DNA from: Spirochaetales bacterium
GTDB taxonomy: Bacteria > Spirochaetota > Spirochaetia > ARS1246
Reading direction: 5' to 3'
Length of the DNA stretch: 6,368 nucleotides
NCBI GenBank assembly: GCA_018644745.1
Contig: JABGPX010000553.1
Coordinates: forward strand, 1-6,368
Part shown: one piece after another, positions 1 through 6,368 of the stretch
Layout of the letters: each line of letters opens with the position of its first letter
Numbering within the stretch: the first letter of the stretch is position 1
Program-made: the position numbers and the translations under genes
The notes under the pieces: model-generated
Told to the model about the DNA's origin: nothing
Seen by the model: the letters and a program-made list of their open reading frames with translations, nothing else
Database searches by the model: none

Positions 1-1042
1 CAAGGTTTTTCTGATGGAAAAACGCGCCTTCTTTATTTCCGTCTAAGGCCGACACGTCCATCTTCTCCAAACCGAGATCAGATGCTTGGAAAAATGAGAT
101 AAGTTTAGACCGCAGTTCATCATTTGGCACATACACGCCAAGATCTCTCGAAAACTCGGGATCGGTATAAGCGTTCATTGCTATGAGGACATCAAGTTTT
201 CTTTCTTTCACGTAGGTTTCGAACGCCGAAAAAATCTTGGCGTCTTTTTTTAGCCACTCTTCCGCCGGCATAAGCACCGATCCGATACCGCAGCTAACAT
301 CGCCTAGTTTCCATTCCTTGTAATCCTTCCGCAGTAAGTCGTAGCTTTCCAGCGCAGAAACATTGAACTTTTCGTACTGCAGGCGATCAAAGAGCTCTCT
401 CTGGTCTTTCCCCGATAATTCGAGTAGCTGTTTCGCTGCCTCAAGGTCCTTAGCAGTTACTCTTCCCGCACTTTCGTCGAGGTTGACCGTGTCCAACAGT
501 ATGGTCCCAAGTAACAGCGTTCCGGCCGATCCTTCCAGCAGATCAGCCTTGGCAGAGAGAAATCTACCGGTTACAAGCGTGGCGGCAGAACCAACGGGCT
601 CAATCTCAACATGGGTTGTCGAGGAATAGCTCTTCTCATCAGCGTGATGGTCGATAATTTCAGTTACCGACACATTAAGAGCTTCTTGGCGAGATGATAT
701 CTGATTATGATCGACAAGAACGAGGCGAAGGCGGTTTCCCTCCTTAAGCTTATCTATATCGATTTCATCTATGAAGGTCATGGCTTTGGTATCTATCCCG
801 GCTTCCTGAAAGAGGTATACCGCCTCGGTCCTTAATTTATAGTCATTTCGGGGGATATTGATTACTGGAATAATAACCTCGGTATTGGCGCCACTTGATA
901 GCAGATAGCCGTACAATATTGCGGAAACCATAGAGTCAAGGTCCGCAGCCTCGTTACCTAGCACAATCGCTACCATTCCGTTATTCGGGATTTCTCCTTT
1001 AGAACTCATTAAGAAGTTGTTAATTCTTTCCGCATTCTTCAC
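1..1042 (-). CDS. Prune-type DHH/DHHA2 phosphoesterase (exopolyphosphatase-like), C-terminus cut by window edge
   Basis: My reading of the reverse strand gives an uninterrupted frame of 347 codons from a GTG at 1042 to the window edge, with no stop, so the C-terminus is missing. The GTG is chosen because AGGAG (1049-1053) sits 6 nt upstream. Visible DHH-superfamily metal-site motifs are GNEAADLDS (residues 29-37), VDHN (110-113), IIDHH (129-133) and an Asp in TILLDT (D184). Asn30, where family II pyrophosphatases have His, together with the PVINI and LRTEA segments, points to the prune/exopolyphosphatase branch rather than to manganese-dependent pyrophosphatase. Residues from about 220 onward fit a DHHA2 domain. 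The family hydrolyses phosphoanhydride bonds of short polyphosphate, pyrophosphate or nucleotides in the cytoplasm with divalent metals. The exact substrate is not determinable here. The gene is divergent from the TTT operon. Family call is firm; polyphosphatase activity is inference. Confidence 0.85.
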   Translation of the reverse strand, partial: MKNAERINNFLMSSKGEIPNNGMVAIVLGNEAADLDSMVSAILYGYLLSSGANTEVIIPVINIPRNDYKLRTEAVYLFQEAGIDTKAMTFIDEIDIDKLKEGNRLRLVLVDHNQISSRQEALNVSVTEIIDHHADEKSYSSTTHVEIEPVGSAATLVTGRFLSAKADLLEGSAGTLLLGTILLDTVNLDESAGRVTAKDLEAAKQLLELSGKDQRELFDRLQYEKFNVSALESYDLLRKDYKEWKLGDVSCGIGSVLMPAEEWLKKDAKIFSAFETYVKERKLDVLIAMNAYTDPEFSRDLGVYVPNDELRSKLISFFQASDLGLEKMDVSALDGNKEGAFFHQKNL

Positions 1043-1063
1043 TGCTTTCTCCTGATAGTTTTG

Positions 1064-1069
1064 ATTATA
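1064..1069 (-). promoter_or_regulatory. Putative -10 box of the phosphoesterase gene
   Basis: The minus strand reads TATAAT exactly here, about 21 nt upstream of the GTG start and just upstream of the AGGAG ribosome site. A partial -35 (TTGGAT, 1090-1095) lies 20 nt away, which is too long. If the overlapping TATATA (1066-1071) is used instead, the spacing is 18. The region is AT-rich, so chance matches are likely. Confidence 0.4.
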
Positions 1070-1111
1070 TATATGATAGCTTCATACCGATCCAAAATAT
1101 ACCCGATATTT

Positions 1112-1150
1112 AATCAAACATTTTTATCTCTTATATAAAAATGTTTGATT
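1112..1150. repeat. Perfect 16-bp inverted repeat in the divergent promoter region (candidate operator)
   Basis: The left arm AATCAAACATTTTTAT (1112-1127) is the exact reverse complement of ATAAAAATGTTTGATT (1135-1150), with a 7-nt spacer. It sits between two divergently transcribed genes, so it does not end a transcript from either. A TATACT (1156-1161) that could serve as a plus-strand -10 lies just beyond the right arm, so a bound protein could cover that promoter's -35 region. A related sequence, GTTTTGATT, occurs at 1058-1066, near the minus-strand -10. The repeat is seen directly; an operator role is inferred. No regulator gene is in the window. Confidence 0.6.
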
Positions 1151-1190
1151 TTACATATACTTGCATTTAATTCATTATGACATTGTTTCT

Positions 1191-1222
1191 CGGTGTTTAA
1201 TGATCCACACCGCATATTTTTT
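1191..1222 (+). promoter_or_regulatory. Terminator-like hairpin in the tctC leader (possible attenuator)
   Basis: CGGTGT (1191-1196) pairs perfectly with ACACCG (1207-1212) across a 10-nt loop, and TTTTTT follows at 1217-1222 after a 4-nt gap. It lies about 75 nt before the tctC start. A second small hairpin, GCTATTG (1240-1246) with CGGTAGC (1251-1257), follows; it includes two G-T pairs. If transcription starts upstream of 1190, the first hairpin could attenuate the operon. It is short, with an imperfectly placed T-run, and could instead be a protein-binding dyad. Confidence 0.35.
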
Positions 1223-1296
1223 ATATGGAGCCGGAAACCGCTATTGGTGCCGGTAGCTGTATTAATAATATATATTTCGATCTTCGGAGGTGTTTT

Positions 1297-2247
1297 ATGA
1301 AAAGATCTATACTACTTGTTCTGATCGTTGTTTTGTCCGCGGCAGCGGTATTCGCTGGGGGTAACGAGGAGGCTACGTCATCGTTTCCGGAGAAACCCAT
1401 TAAAATTATTGTGTACACAAAGGCCGGTGGTGCTTTAGATATCACGGCCAGGAAGTTCACGGACATTGCGTCAAAGTATACCGACGCTACGTTTGTTGTC
1501 GAAAACAAGGTAGGTGCCGGCGGTATCGTAGCCATGGAGTATGTTCTTGCCGAGAAGGCTGATGGATATACGCTCATGGGAGCTACCAAGTCAAATATTG
1601 CAAAAGTAATTTCCACCGAATCCGACATTGATTTGATGGGGTTTAACTGGTTTGCCATGCTCATGGCTGATCCGGAAGCTATTATTACGAATAGGAATAT
1701 GGAGATCGATACGTGGGAAGAAATAGCCAAGGACGGTAAAGCAGCCGGTGGAAACCAGCTTTGGGTCGGTCCGGCGGCCGGTGGACTCGACCACGTAACC
1801 GCGATGAAAATCTGGGAGAAAGCCGGTTTTGAGGCCAAATGGGTACCTTTTTCCAGCGGCGGAACGGCGATGGCAGCCCTGCTCGGAGAGCAAGGTGTTG
1901 CGTATGTCGGCAATCCGTTTGACACTGCCGGTAAGCCGGATCTGAAGGTGGCGGCGGTATCTTCGGCGGAACGACTCCCCCAGTATCCTGATACCCCGAC
2001 CTTTGAAGAACTCGGTGTTGTCGGCCTTGAAAACGAGATCATGTGGAGGGGATTTGCCGTAAAAGCGGGTGTTTCCGATGATATAATTGCCTGGTATCAA
2101 AACATCTTCGAGCAGGTTACGGATGACCCTGAATGGCGTGATTTCTACGAGCCAAATGGAATAACGGTGTTTGTCAAAAAGACCGCCGAATTCACCGAAA
2201 TTATCAAACAGGATATAGCTGATTTTAAGCAATATCTCGGCAAGTAG
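1297..2247 (+). CDS. tctC: TTT-family periplasmic solute-binding receptor (TctC/Bug type)
   Basis: This is the extracytoplasmic receptor of a tripartite tricarboxylate transporter: it binds an organic anion in the periplasm and delivers it to TctA/TctB. The ATG at 1297 is preferred over an in-frame ATG at 1225 because GGAGG (1286-1290) precedes it and a signal peptide then begins at residue 1. That signal peptide has MKR, a hydrophobic core and a likely signal peptidase I site after A20 (VFA); there is no lipobox cysteine. Family motifs follow in order: FPEKPI (30-35), GGALDITAR (44-52), VENKVGAGG (68-76), FSSGG (185-189) and YPDTPTFEELG (230-240). The length, 316 aa, is normal. It is first in the tctCBA order, with a hairpin after its stop. 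Substrates of this family include citrate, other carboxylates and aromatic acids; this one is not predictable. The GGNEEA start of the mature protein is spirochaete-like. Confidence 0.95.
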   Translation: MKRSILLVLIVVLSAAAVFAGGNEEATSSFPEKPIKIIVYTKAGGALDITARKFTDIASKYTDATFVVENKVGAGGIVAMEYVLAEKADGYTLMGATKSNIAKVISTESDIDLMGFNWFAMLMADPEAIITNRNMEIDTWEEIAKDGKAAGGNQLWVGPAAGGLDHVTAMKIWEKAGFEAKWVPFSSGGTAMAALLGEQGVAYVGNPFDTAGKPDLKVAAVSSAERLPQYPDTPTFEELGVVGLENEIMWRGFAVKAGVSDDIIAWYQNIFEQVTDDPEWRDFYEPNGITVFVKKTAEFTEIIKQDIADFKQYLGK

Positions 2248-2271
2248 CGTTTAACGAAACAGATCACACTC

Positions 2272-2320
2272 GACGGGGAAGGGTGTTAGCATAATAGCTG
2301 CCCTTCCTCGTTTTACTTTT
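2272..2320 (+). terminator. Intercistronic terminator-like hairpin between tctC and tctB
   Basis: ACGGGGAAGGG (2273-2283) pairs with CCCTTCCTCGT (2301-2311) over 11 positions including one G-T pair. TTTTACTTTT (2311-2320) follows. An AGC/GCT pair can extend within the loop. Lying 25 nt after the tctC stop and just before tctB, it probably acts as a partial terminator or as a 3' stabiliser, giving more receptor transcript than permease transcript. That arrangement is common where a binding-protein gene comes first. The structure is seen; its leakiness is inferred. Confidence 0.7.
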
Positions 2321-2337
2321 GCCTGCAGGCGGTGTTT

Positions 2338-2898
2338 ATGGAAATAATAGAATTTATGAGCGAGGGAATCGGCCTGGTTATGCTTCTATCGGTGCTTTCC
2401 CTTCTTTTTGGCGGGATTACATTTCTAGTGATAAAGTCGCCAAAAAGGAAGTACGCCGGCAGAATTCTTATCCCGTTATTTTTGCTCGAAGCCGCTATCG
2501 CCTTTTTTCTATTAGCTCTGAGTTTCCCCCGACGGGGAGAGGTAGGGCCGGCAGTTGTTCCCATTCTCTGGCTTGTAGCCATTGCAGCCCTAAGTGTTAT
2601 TCTTCTCGTCCGCGGCTTACTCGGCCGGGAGGAGGATGATCCTGCATGGGGCAGAGTAGATGTCGTTCTGATTTTCTTTGCGATGACAATTGTGTATCTG
2701 ATATTGATGCAGTTTATCGGGTACATATTGGCGACATTCTTATTTATCTTCGCCAGCATGTACTATCTATCGTACCGAAAGTGGTTAACCGTAAGCCTGA
2801 TCGCCATCGGATGGATAGGGTTTTCCTATTTTGCGTTCTTCCGCCTTTTATACGTTCCGCTGCCGAGAGGCAGCCTTATAGAATGGATTTTTGGCTAG
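2338..2898 (+). CDS. tctB: TTT-family small membrane subunit (TctB)
   Basis: This is the small integral inner-membrane subunit that partners TctA. The 186-residue protein is almost entirely hydrophobic. Likely membrane segments lie near residues 11-32, 43-63 and 75-97, with about three more between 108 and 172. Assignment rests on position between tctC and tctA, on size and topology, and on the C-terminal YVPLPRG segment typical of TctB. The sequence of the family is weakly conserved. ATG 2338 is chosen over an in-frame GTG at 2332 because AGGCGG (2327-2332) gives a suitable ribosome site for it and overlaps the GTG. The first hydrophobic segment, before the one that usually opens TctB, makes it somewhat longer than most members (about 150 aa). 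The gene ends 28 nt before tctA, so the two are surely co-transcribed. Confidence 0.88.
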   Translation: MEIIEFMSEGIGLVMLLSVLSLLFGGITFLVIKSPKRKYAGRILIPLFLLEAAIAFFLLALSFPRRGEVGPAVVPILWLVAIAALSVILLVRGLLGREEDDPAWGRVDVVLIFFAMTIVYLILMQFIGYILATFLFIFASMYYLSYRKWLTVSLIAIGWIGFSYFAFFRLLYVPLPRGSLIEWIFG

Positions 2899-2926
2899 TT
2901 ACCCGGCCTGTATTAGGAGCTATTAA

Positions 2927-4438
2927 GTGGATTTGTTGTCTAATTTAGTCGATGGATTTGGTTATCTGGTGGGTGCCCAACCGCTAATCGCGATAGTAGC
3001 CGGCGTCATTTTAGGAATCTTGGCTGGAGCGATGCCGGGACTTTCCCCGTCGATGGGAGTCGCGTTGTTGGTTCCTTTTACCTATAAACTGTCTCCCCAG
3101 ATAGCATTAATTCTATTGGTTTCTATATACATAGCCGCCAACTACGGTGGCTCAATTACCGCGGTTACTATCAATACGCCCGGTACACCTTCGGCTGTCG
3201 TAACTTCTTTCGACGGATATCCGCTAACCCAACAGGGGAAGCCAGGCGTAGGATTAGGCACCTCACTCATTTCATCAACCGTAGGCGGGGTGATCGGTAC
3301 CATTATTCTCATTTTCTTCTCCGTACCTCTGGCACGCCTCGCGGTAAGACTCCATCCGGCCGAATATTTCGCTTTAGCTGTATTTGGGCTTACGACCGTT
3401 GCTTCGTTAGGAGGCAGAAACTGGGCGAAAGCGTTTTTGGCGGCTATGCTGGGATTACTGATCAATACAATTGGGATCGATCCTATTTCCGGCGTAAAGC
3501 GTTTTACTTTCGATTCGACACGGCTGTTCGACGGATTTAGTCTTATTCCGGCTCTTATCGGTCTATTCGCGTTAAGCGAAGTTTTTGTCAGACTGGAAGA
3601 GTACAAGCTGGAAAAAGGAAAGGAGAGCACCTACAAAAAGGACGAGTGGCCTTCTTTCTTGGATTATTGGAAATTGAAGTTCACAATTCTCAGGTCATCG
3701 GTTCTCGGCACCGTGATTGGGATTTTCCCAGGCGCCGGAGCTACAATCGCCGCGTTTCTCTCGTACGATCTCGCAAAGAGAACGAGCAAAAATCCGAAAA
3801 GCTTTGGAAAGGGCAATCCGGAAGGTGTCGCCGCCGCCGAAGCGGCAAACTCGAGCTCCGTGGGCGGAGCCTTGGTACCCCTACTCGCCCTAGGCATACC
3901 CGGCAGCGCAACAACCGCCGTGCTGGTTGGCGCGCTCATGATACACGATCTCAATCCGGGTCCCCTTCTATTTATCGAACGCCCCGATATCGTCTACAGC
4001 TTGTTCGCCGCCCTGCTGGTTGCGAACGCCGTAATGCTGCTGTTGGGCTTGTTTGGGAGTCGCCTTTGGATCAAAGTCACCTCCGTCCCGCGAAAAATTC
4101 TACTTCCGATGATTCTCACTGTTTCAATCGTTGGCAGTTTTGCCGTTAATTATTCATTTTTTGATGTCGGCGCTTGTATAGGATTTGGCCTTGTGGGCTG
4201 GCTGTTAAAACGATTTGGATTTCCACCTGCTCCGGTTGTCCTGGGTATGGTCCTGGGAAAGTTAGCCGAAGAGAACTTCAGACGCGCGGTGATTATGGGA
4301 GGATATCAAATCTTTTTTACCCGGCCAGTCAGCCTCATTCTGCTTTTGGTCGCCCTTGTATCCTTCGCATACCCACTCTATCAGACTCGCAAGCAAAAGA
4401 AAAAAGAGGCGCAAGAAGCGGCACCCACCGAAGAGTAA
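2927..4438 (+). CDS. tctA: TTT-family large permease subunit (TctA)
   Basis: This is the main translocation subunit of the tripartite tricarboxylate transporter, an inner-membrane protein that imports the receptor-delivered solute using an ion gradient rather than ATP. The 503-aa length is typical. The two signature halves are clear. The N-half has GAMPGLSPSMG (34-44), YGGSI (73-77) and a NTPGTPSAV…DGYP stretch (83-99). The C-half has GIFPGAGA (265-272), an AAEAANSSSVGGALVP-like stretch before residue 320, and LGIPGS (322-327). About 10-12 membrane segments are visible, and a charged Lys/Glu-rich cytoplasmic tail closes the protein. The start codon is GTG with AGGAG (2915-2919) 7 nt upstream. 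No obvious terminator follows the stop. This is the most secure call in the window and identifies the whole operon. Confidence 0.97.
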   Translation: MDLLSNLVDGFGYLVGAQPLIAIVAGVILGILAGAMPGLSPSMGVALLVPFTYKLSPQIALILLVSIYIAANYGGSITAVTINTPGTPSAVVTSFDGYPLTQQGKPGVGLGTSLISSTVGGVIGTIILIFFSVPLARLAVRLHPAEYFALAVFGLTTVASLGGRNWAKAFLAAMLGLLINTIGIDPISGVKRFTFDSTRLFDGFSLIPALIGLFALSEVFVRLEEYKLEKGKESTYKKDEWPSFLDYWKLKFTILRSSVLGTVIGIFPGAGATIAAFLSYDLAKRTSKNPKSFGKGNPEGVAAAEAANSSSVGGALVPLLALGIPGSATTAVLVGALMIHDLNPGPLLFIERPDIVYSLFAALLVANAVMLLLGLFGSRLWIKVTSVPRKILLPMILTVSIVGSFAVNYSFFDVGACIGFGLVGWLLKRFGFPPAPVVLGMVLGKLAEENFRRAVIMGGYQIFFTRPVSLILLLVALVSFAYPLYQTRKQKKKEAQEAAPTEE

Positions 4439-4643
4439 AAGTGGCTGATTTATTGTGTAGCGGATTACCAAACCCGACTAAGTTAGACAAATAGACTCCG
4501 GTATAAGGAATAAAACAGCCTTCTCACATACCTTGCATTCGATCCCAATAAAGAATTGTCGTGGTTTGTTTGCTCTTATAGCAATACCTAGCAACATGTA
4601 GTATTCTTAAAGAGCATAGTTGCGACTTTTGGGGAGGAATAAA
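4439..4643 (+). other. Intergenic gap between tctA and the barrel gene
   Basis: This 205-nt gap holds no convincing ORF or RNA gene. I find no strong rho-independent terminator. The best dyad is an interrupted pairing of GGTAT/AAGG (4500-4508) with CCTT/ATACC (4519-4532), and it lacks a T-run. Promoter-like pieces (TTGTCG 4556-4561 with TATAGC 4577-4582 at a short 15-nt spacing; TAGTAT 4599-4604) are weak. Read-through from tctA and a separate promoter are both possible. Confidence 0.4.
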
Positions 4644-5687
4644 ATGAGAAAGCTAGGGGTATTGGCCATCTGCATGTCTTTCCTGATCCTATGGGGAGGA
4701 ACGACTGTCGCCGCACAAACTGGTCCAAATTTATCTCCTTTGTACAATGAATTAGGTATTCTTTTTGAAGAGATCGGAAACGACACTGCGCCGCATTTGC
4801 AGTCGTTTGCATTGGCCATGGAGGGAACTGGTGCCGCTGAGATCGGGCCGCATTTTTTCTTTTCATTTTCTAGCGGTACAACCATCCTGCCAGGTTTTCT
4901 GACATTTAGAGCCGGAGACAATCCATTTAATTTATTTGATATTGATGCCCTGCTTTCCGATGCAATGGAACCGGGAACAGTAGCAGATATCTATCAGCTT
5001 ACTGAATCTTTTTTTGTAAATCCCGGGATGCGGTTCTCTCTTGGAATTGGGCTCGCCAACGGCCTTGAGTTTTTCGGATACTTCGGAATTATCCCGCAAG
5101 TTCTTTTGAACGCGGTAGTGCCTTTAATCCCGGTCGATGGCCTCGAGGGCCTAGTATTTAACCGGCTCAACGGCGGCATCCGAGTGCGAAAGATTCTCAC
5201 GAGCGACCAGGACGGGATACCGGCGACATCTCTTGCCGCCGGCTACTCTTATACCCAGTTCAACGCGGGCTTGAGTAACCTTGATGCATTGCCGCTTGAT
5301 GGCCTTGAGCTGTCTGGCTTCGGCCTTGAGCTTTCCGGTACTATGACAATTGCGACGAACACCCATAACGCTGGATTGGAATTTGCTCTTTCTAAAAAGC
5401 TCGGCTTTTTTGTACCGTTTATGCGGTTCGGTGCCTGGTATCAGTGGACTGAGTACTCTGCGGGAATACAGGATCTCGTCATCACGATGAGCAGCGATGT
5501 GCTGACAGAACCATTATCCGCAAGCGGGACCGATCCGGCGGCGGCAGTTTTGATAAAAGACCTTTCTTTCATTCCAAGCGTCGGATTCGAACTCATGATG
5601 AAAAAAACGAGTATTATTGTTAGTGGTTCGTATAATACTTCGGCCGGTTCAATCGGCGCAAATGTAAGTTTGCAGTTTCGAATCTAA
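4644..5687 (+). CDS. Secreted protein, probable outer-membrane beta-barrel
   Basis: I do not recognise a named family. The 347-aa product starts at ATG 4644, preceded by GGGGAGG (4631-4637). It has a clear signal peptide: MRK, a hydrophobic core and a probable cleavage after A24 (VAA). The mature part lacks long hydrophobic helices. It is rich in Gly, Phe and Ser/Thr, with alternating-residue segments of the kind that form amphipathic strands, such as 62-77, 128-142, 196-205 and the final strand. It ends LQFRI, with a Phe near the C-terminus as in many barrel proteins. A local duplication, GLELSG FGLELSG, spans 220-232. Possible roles are a porin or a FadL-like channel; a soluble periplasmic beta-rich protein is the main alternative. 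It lies 205 nt after tctA on the same strand, so it might serve uptake of the same solute, which is inference. A strong terminator follows. Confidence 0.65.
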   Translation: MRKLGVLAICMSFLILWGGTTVAAQTGPNLSPLYNELGILFEEIGNDTAPHLQSFALAMEGTGAAEIGPHFFFSFSSGTTILPGFLTFRAGDNPFNLFDIDALLSDAMEPGTVADIYQLTESFFVNPGMRFSLGIGLANGLEFFGYFGIIPQVLLNAVVPLIPVDGLEGLVFNRLNGGIRVRKILTSDQDGIPATSLAAGYSYTQFNAGLSNLDALPLDGLELSGFGLELSGTMTIATNTHNAGLEFALSKKLGFFVPFMRFGAWYQWTEYSAGIQDLVITMSSDVLTEPLSASGTDPAAAVLIKDLSFIPSVGFELMMKKTSIIVSGSYNTSAGSIGANVSLQFRI

Positions 5688-5704
5688 CGCGGCGGCAATA
5701 CGAC

Positions 5705-5741
5705 AAAAAAAACCGCGACTTAAAGCCGCGGTTTTTTTTTT
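5705..5741. terminator. Bidirectional rho-independent terminator between convergent genes
   Basis: Eight A residues plus CCGCG (5705-5717) pair with CGCGG (5727-5731) plus the following T-run; the T-run is 10 long (5732-5741). Read on the minus strand the structure is equally good, with a GC stem followed by a run of U. It sits 18 nt after the barrel gene stop and 8 nt beyond the stop of the opposing gene, and so serves both. Confidence 0.93.
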
Positions 5742-5748
5742 GTAATGA

Positions 5749-6368
5749 TTAAAAAGTAATATCTGTTGTGTCGATGACCGCAAGGCCATGATCGCCCGAA
5801 ACTGCCAACATCTCATTATCCAACCAAACCATATTATGCAATTCATTCCCAGGCAGCCCCTGGAAGGTTCGGAAATCTACGCTGAGGTTGGCCGCCGTAT
5901 CGATGAGTACCAGTAATTCCGGATCATCTTCCAGATTGCTAATCAGAGCCACCATGCTGCCCTCAGGTGATACGGAGATATCCTTCACGGGGTACCCGCC
6001 GGTTCCTCCTACCAATGCAGGCGCAGCACCGGCTGCAAAAAACTCGTTGCCCGCCGTCGATGCTTTCCCGGTATAAAGGCCGTTTGTTGTACCGAGAAAA
6101 ATAACACTCTCTGTGCCCGATTCATCGAATCCAATGCAAGTAACAAAAGCACCAAGATCCGGAGCGAATCCGATATACTCGGATCCAAGGATGGTTTCGA
6201 ATGAAATATCGTCACCAAGGCCATTCAGGATATTTTCAGCCACCTTCAAAGTGAACAACGAGCTGACAAGATACACAACCGACTGCTTCTGACTAACTTG
6301 AAAATCTAATACAATATCGGCGTCTTCTTCTACAATATCACCAAGAAGCTCACCAAAATTTATCTCAT
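5749..6368 (-). CDS. Hypothetical protein, beta-propeller-like C-terminal part (5' end outside window)
   Basis: The minus-strand frame is open from the right edge to a TAA at 5749-5751, giving 205 complete codons of a C-terminal part. The start lies outside the window; an in-frame GTG at 6276 is not a convincing start because the frame stays open above it and no ribosome site is evident. The sequence has short beta-strand stretches separated by turns, with segments reminiscent of propeller blades: DISVSPEGSMVALIS followed by ELLVLIDT, and GLPGNELHNMVWLDNEMLAV followed by HGLAVID. These resemble WD40/YVTN-type or Reg_prop-like repeats, but conservation is loose. No catalytic motif is visible. 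It may be an exported or surface protein, but the N-terminus needed to tell is missing. It converges on the barrel gene and shares its terminator. Confidence 0.6.
   Translation of the reverse strand, partial: EINFGELLGDIVEEDADIVLDFQVSQKQSVVYLVSSLFTLKVAENILNGLGDDISFETILGSEYIGFAPDLGAFVTCIGFDESGTESVIFLGTTNGLYTGKASTAGNEFFAAGAAPALVGGTGGYPVKDISVSPEGSMVALISNLEDDPELLVLIDTAANLSVDFRTFQGLPGNELHNMVWLDNEMLAVSGDHGLAVIDTTDITF

Noticed and set aside
363..629. Plus-strand 88-codon frame inside the phosphoesterase gene
   Set aside because: The opposite strand carries the conserved DHH motifs across this stretch. The plus-strand frame has no ribosome site and a Ser-rich composition typical of a shadow.
1112..1150. 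Inverted repeat as the end of a mobile element or as a terminator
   Set aside because: There is no transposase and no target-site duplication, and no gene ends nearby. The stem is AT-rich with only a short T-run after it.
1221..2042. Long open frame (273 codons) on the minus strand opposite tctC
   Set aside because: It is antisense to a secure TctC gene, has low-complexity Ser/Pro/Ala-rich content and no family motifs. It is a shadow of the codon use of tctC.
2321..2330. Palindrome GCCTGCAGGC before tctB
   Set aside because: It is a 10-bp palindrome with no loop, so it cannot form a useful RNA hairpin. It overlaps the ribosome site and looks like chance.
3646..4149. Plus-strand 167-codon frame inside tctA
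   Set aside because: It is Arg-rich and out of frame with the strongly conserved TctA motifs, so it is a shadow frame.
5298..5340. Tandem repeat in the barrel gene (GLELSG twice)
   Set aside because: Only two imperfect copies are present. It is noted as a local duplication, not as a repeat array or phase-variable tract.

Overview
The window looks like chromosomal DNA from a spirochaete, probably a free-living member of the Spirochaetales. This is an inference. It rests on the signal peptide of the solute-binding protein (…AAAVFA followed by GGNEEA), a style common in that group's periplasmic binding proteins, on the moderate GC content, and on a diderm gene set (periplasmic binding protein plus a likely outer-membrane barrel). 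No taxonomic marker gene is present.

Layout. Positions 1-1042 (minus strand) hold most of a prune-type DHH/DHHA2 phosphoesterase whose C-terminus runs off the left edge. Positions 1043-1296 form an AT-rich divergent regulatory region. It contains a perfect 16-bp inverted repeat, a minus-strand -10 box and a terminator-like hairpin in the leader of the transporter operon. Positions 1297-4438 (plus strand) encode a complete tripartite tricarboxylate transporter (TTT): the periplasmic receptor tctC, the small membrane subunit tctB and the large membrane subunit tctA. A terminator-like hairpin lies between tctC and tctB. Positions 4644-5687 (plus) encode a secreted protein that looks like an outer-membrane beta-barrel. 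A bidirectional rho-independent terminator at 5705-5741 separates it from a convergent minus-strand gene, 5749-6368. That gene is cut by the right edge and resembles the C-terminal part of a beta-propeller-like protein.

Function. TctC should capture an organic anion in the periplasm and pass it to the TctA/TctB permease, driven by an ion gradient. The substrate cannot be read from sequence; tricarboxylates, dicarboxylates and aromatic acids are all known for this family. The downstream barrel protein could be an outer-membrane entry route for the same substrate, but a 205-nt gap means co-transcription is unproven. The divergent phosphoesterase has no obvious metabolic link to the transporter.

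I see no mobile element, CRISPR array, tRNA, rRNA or recognisable defence system. The most unusual features are regulatory: the long inverted repeat and the two hairpins around tctC. I do not see convincing evidence of a wholly new system.
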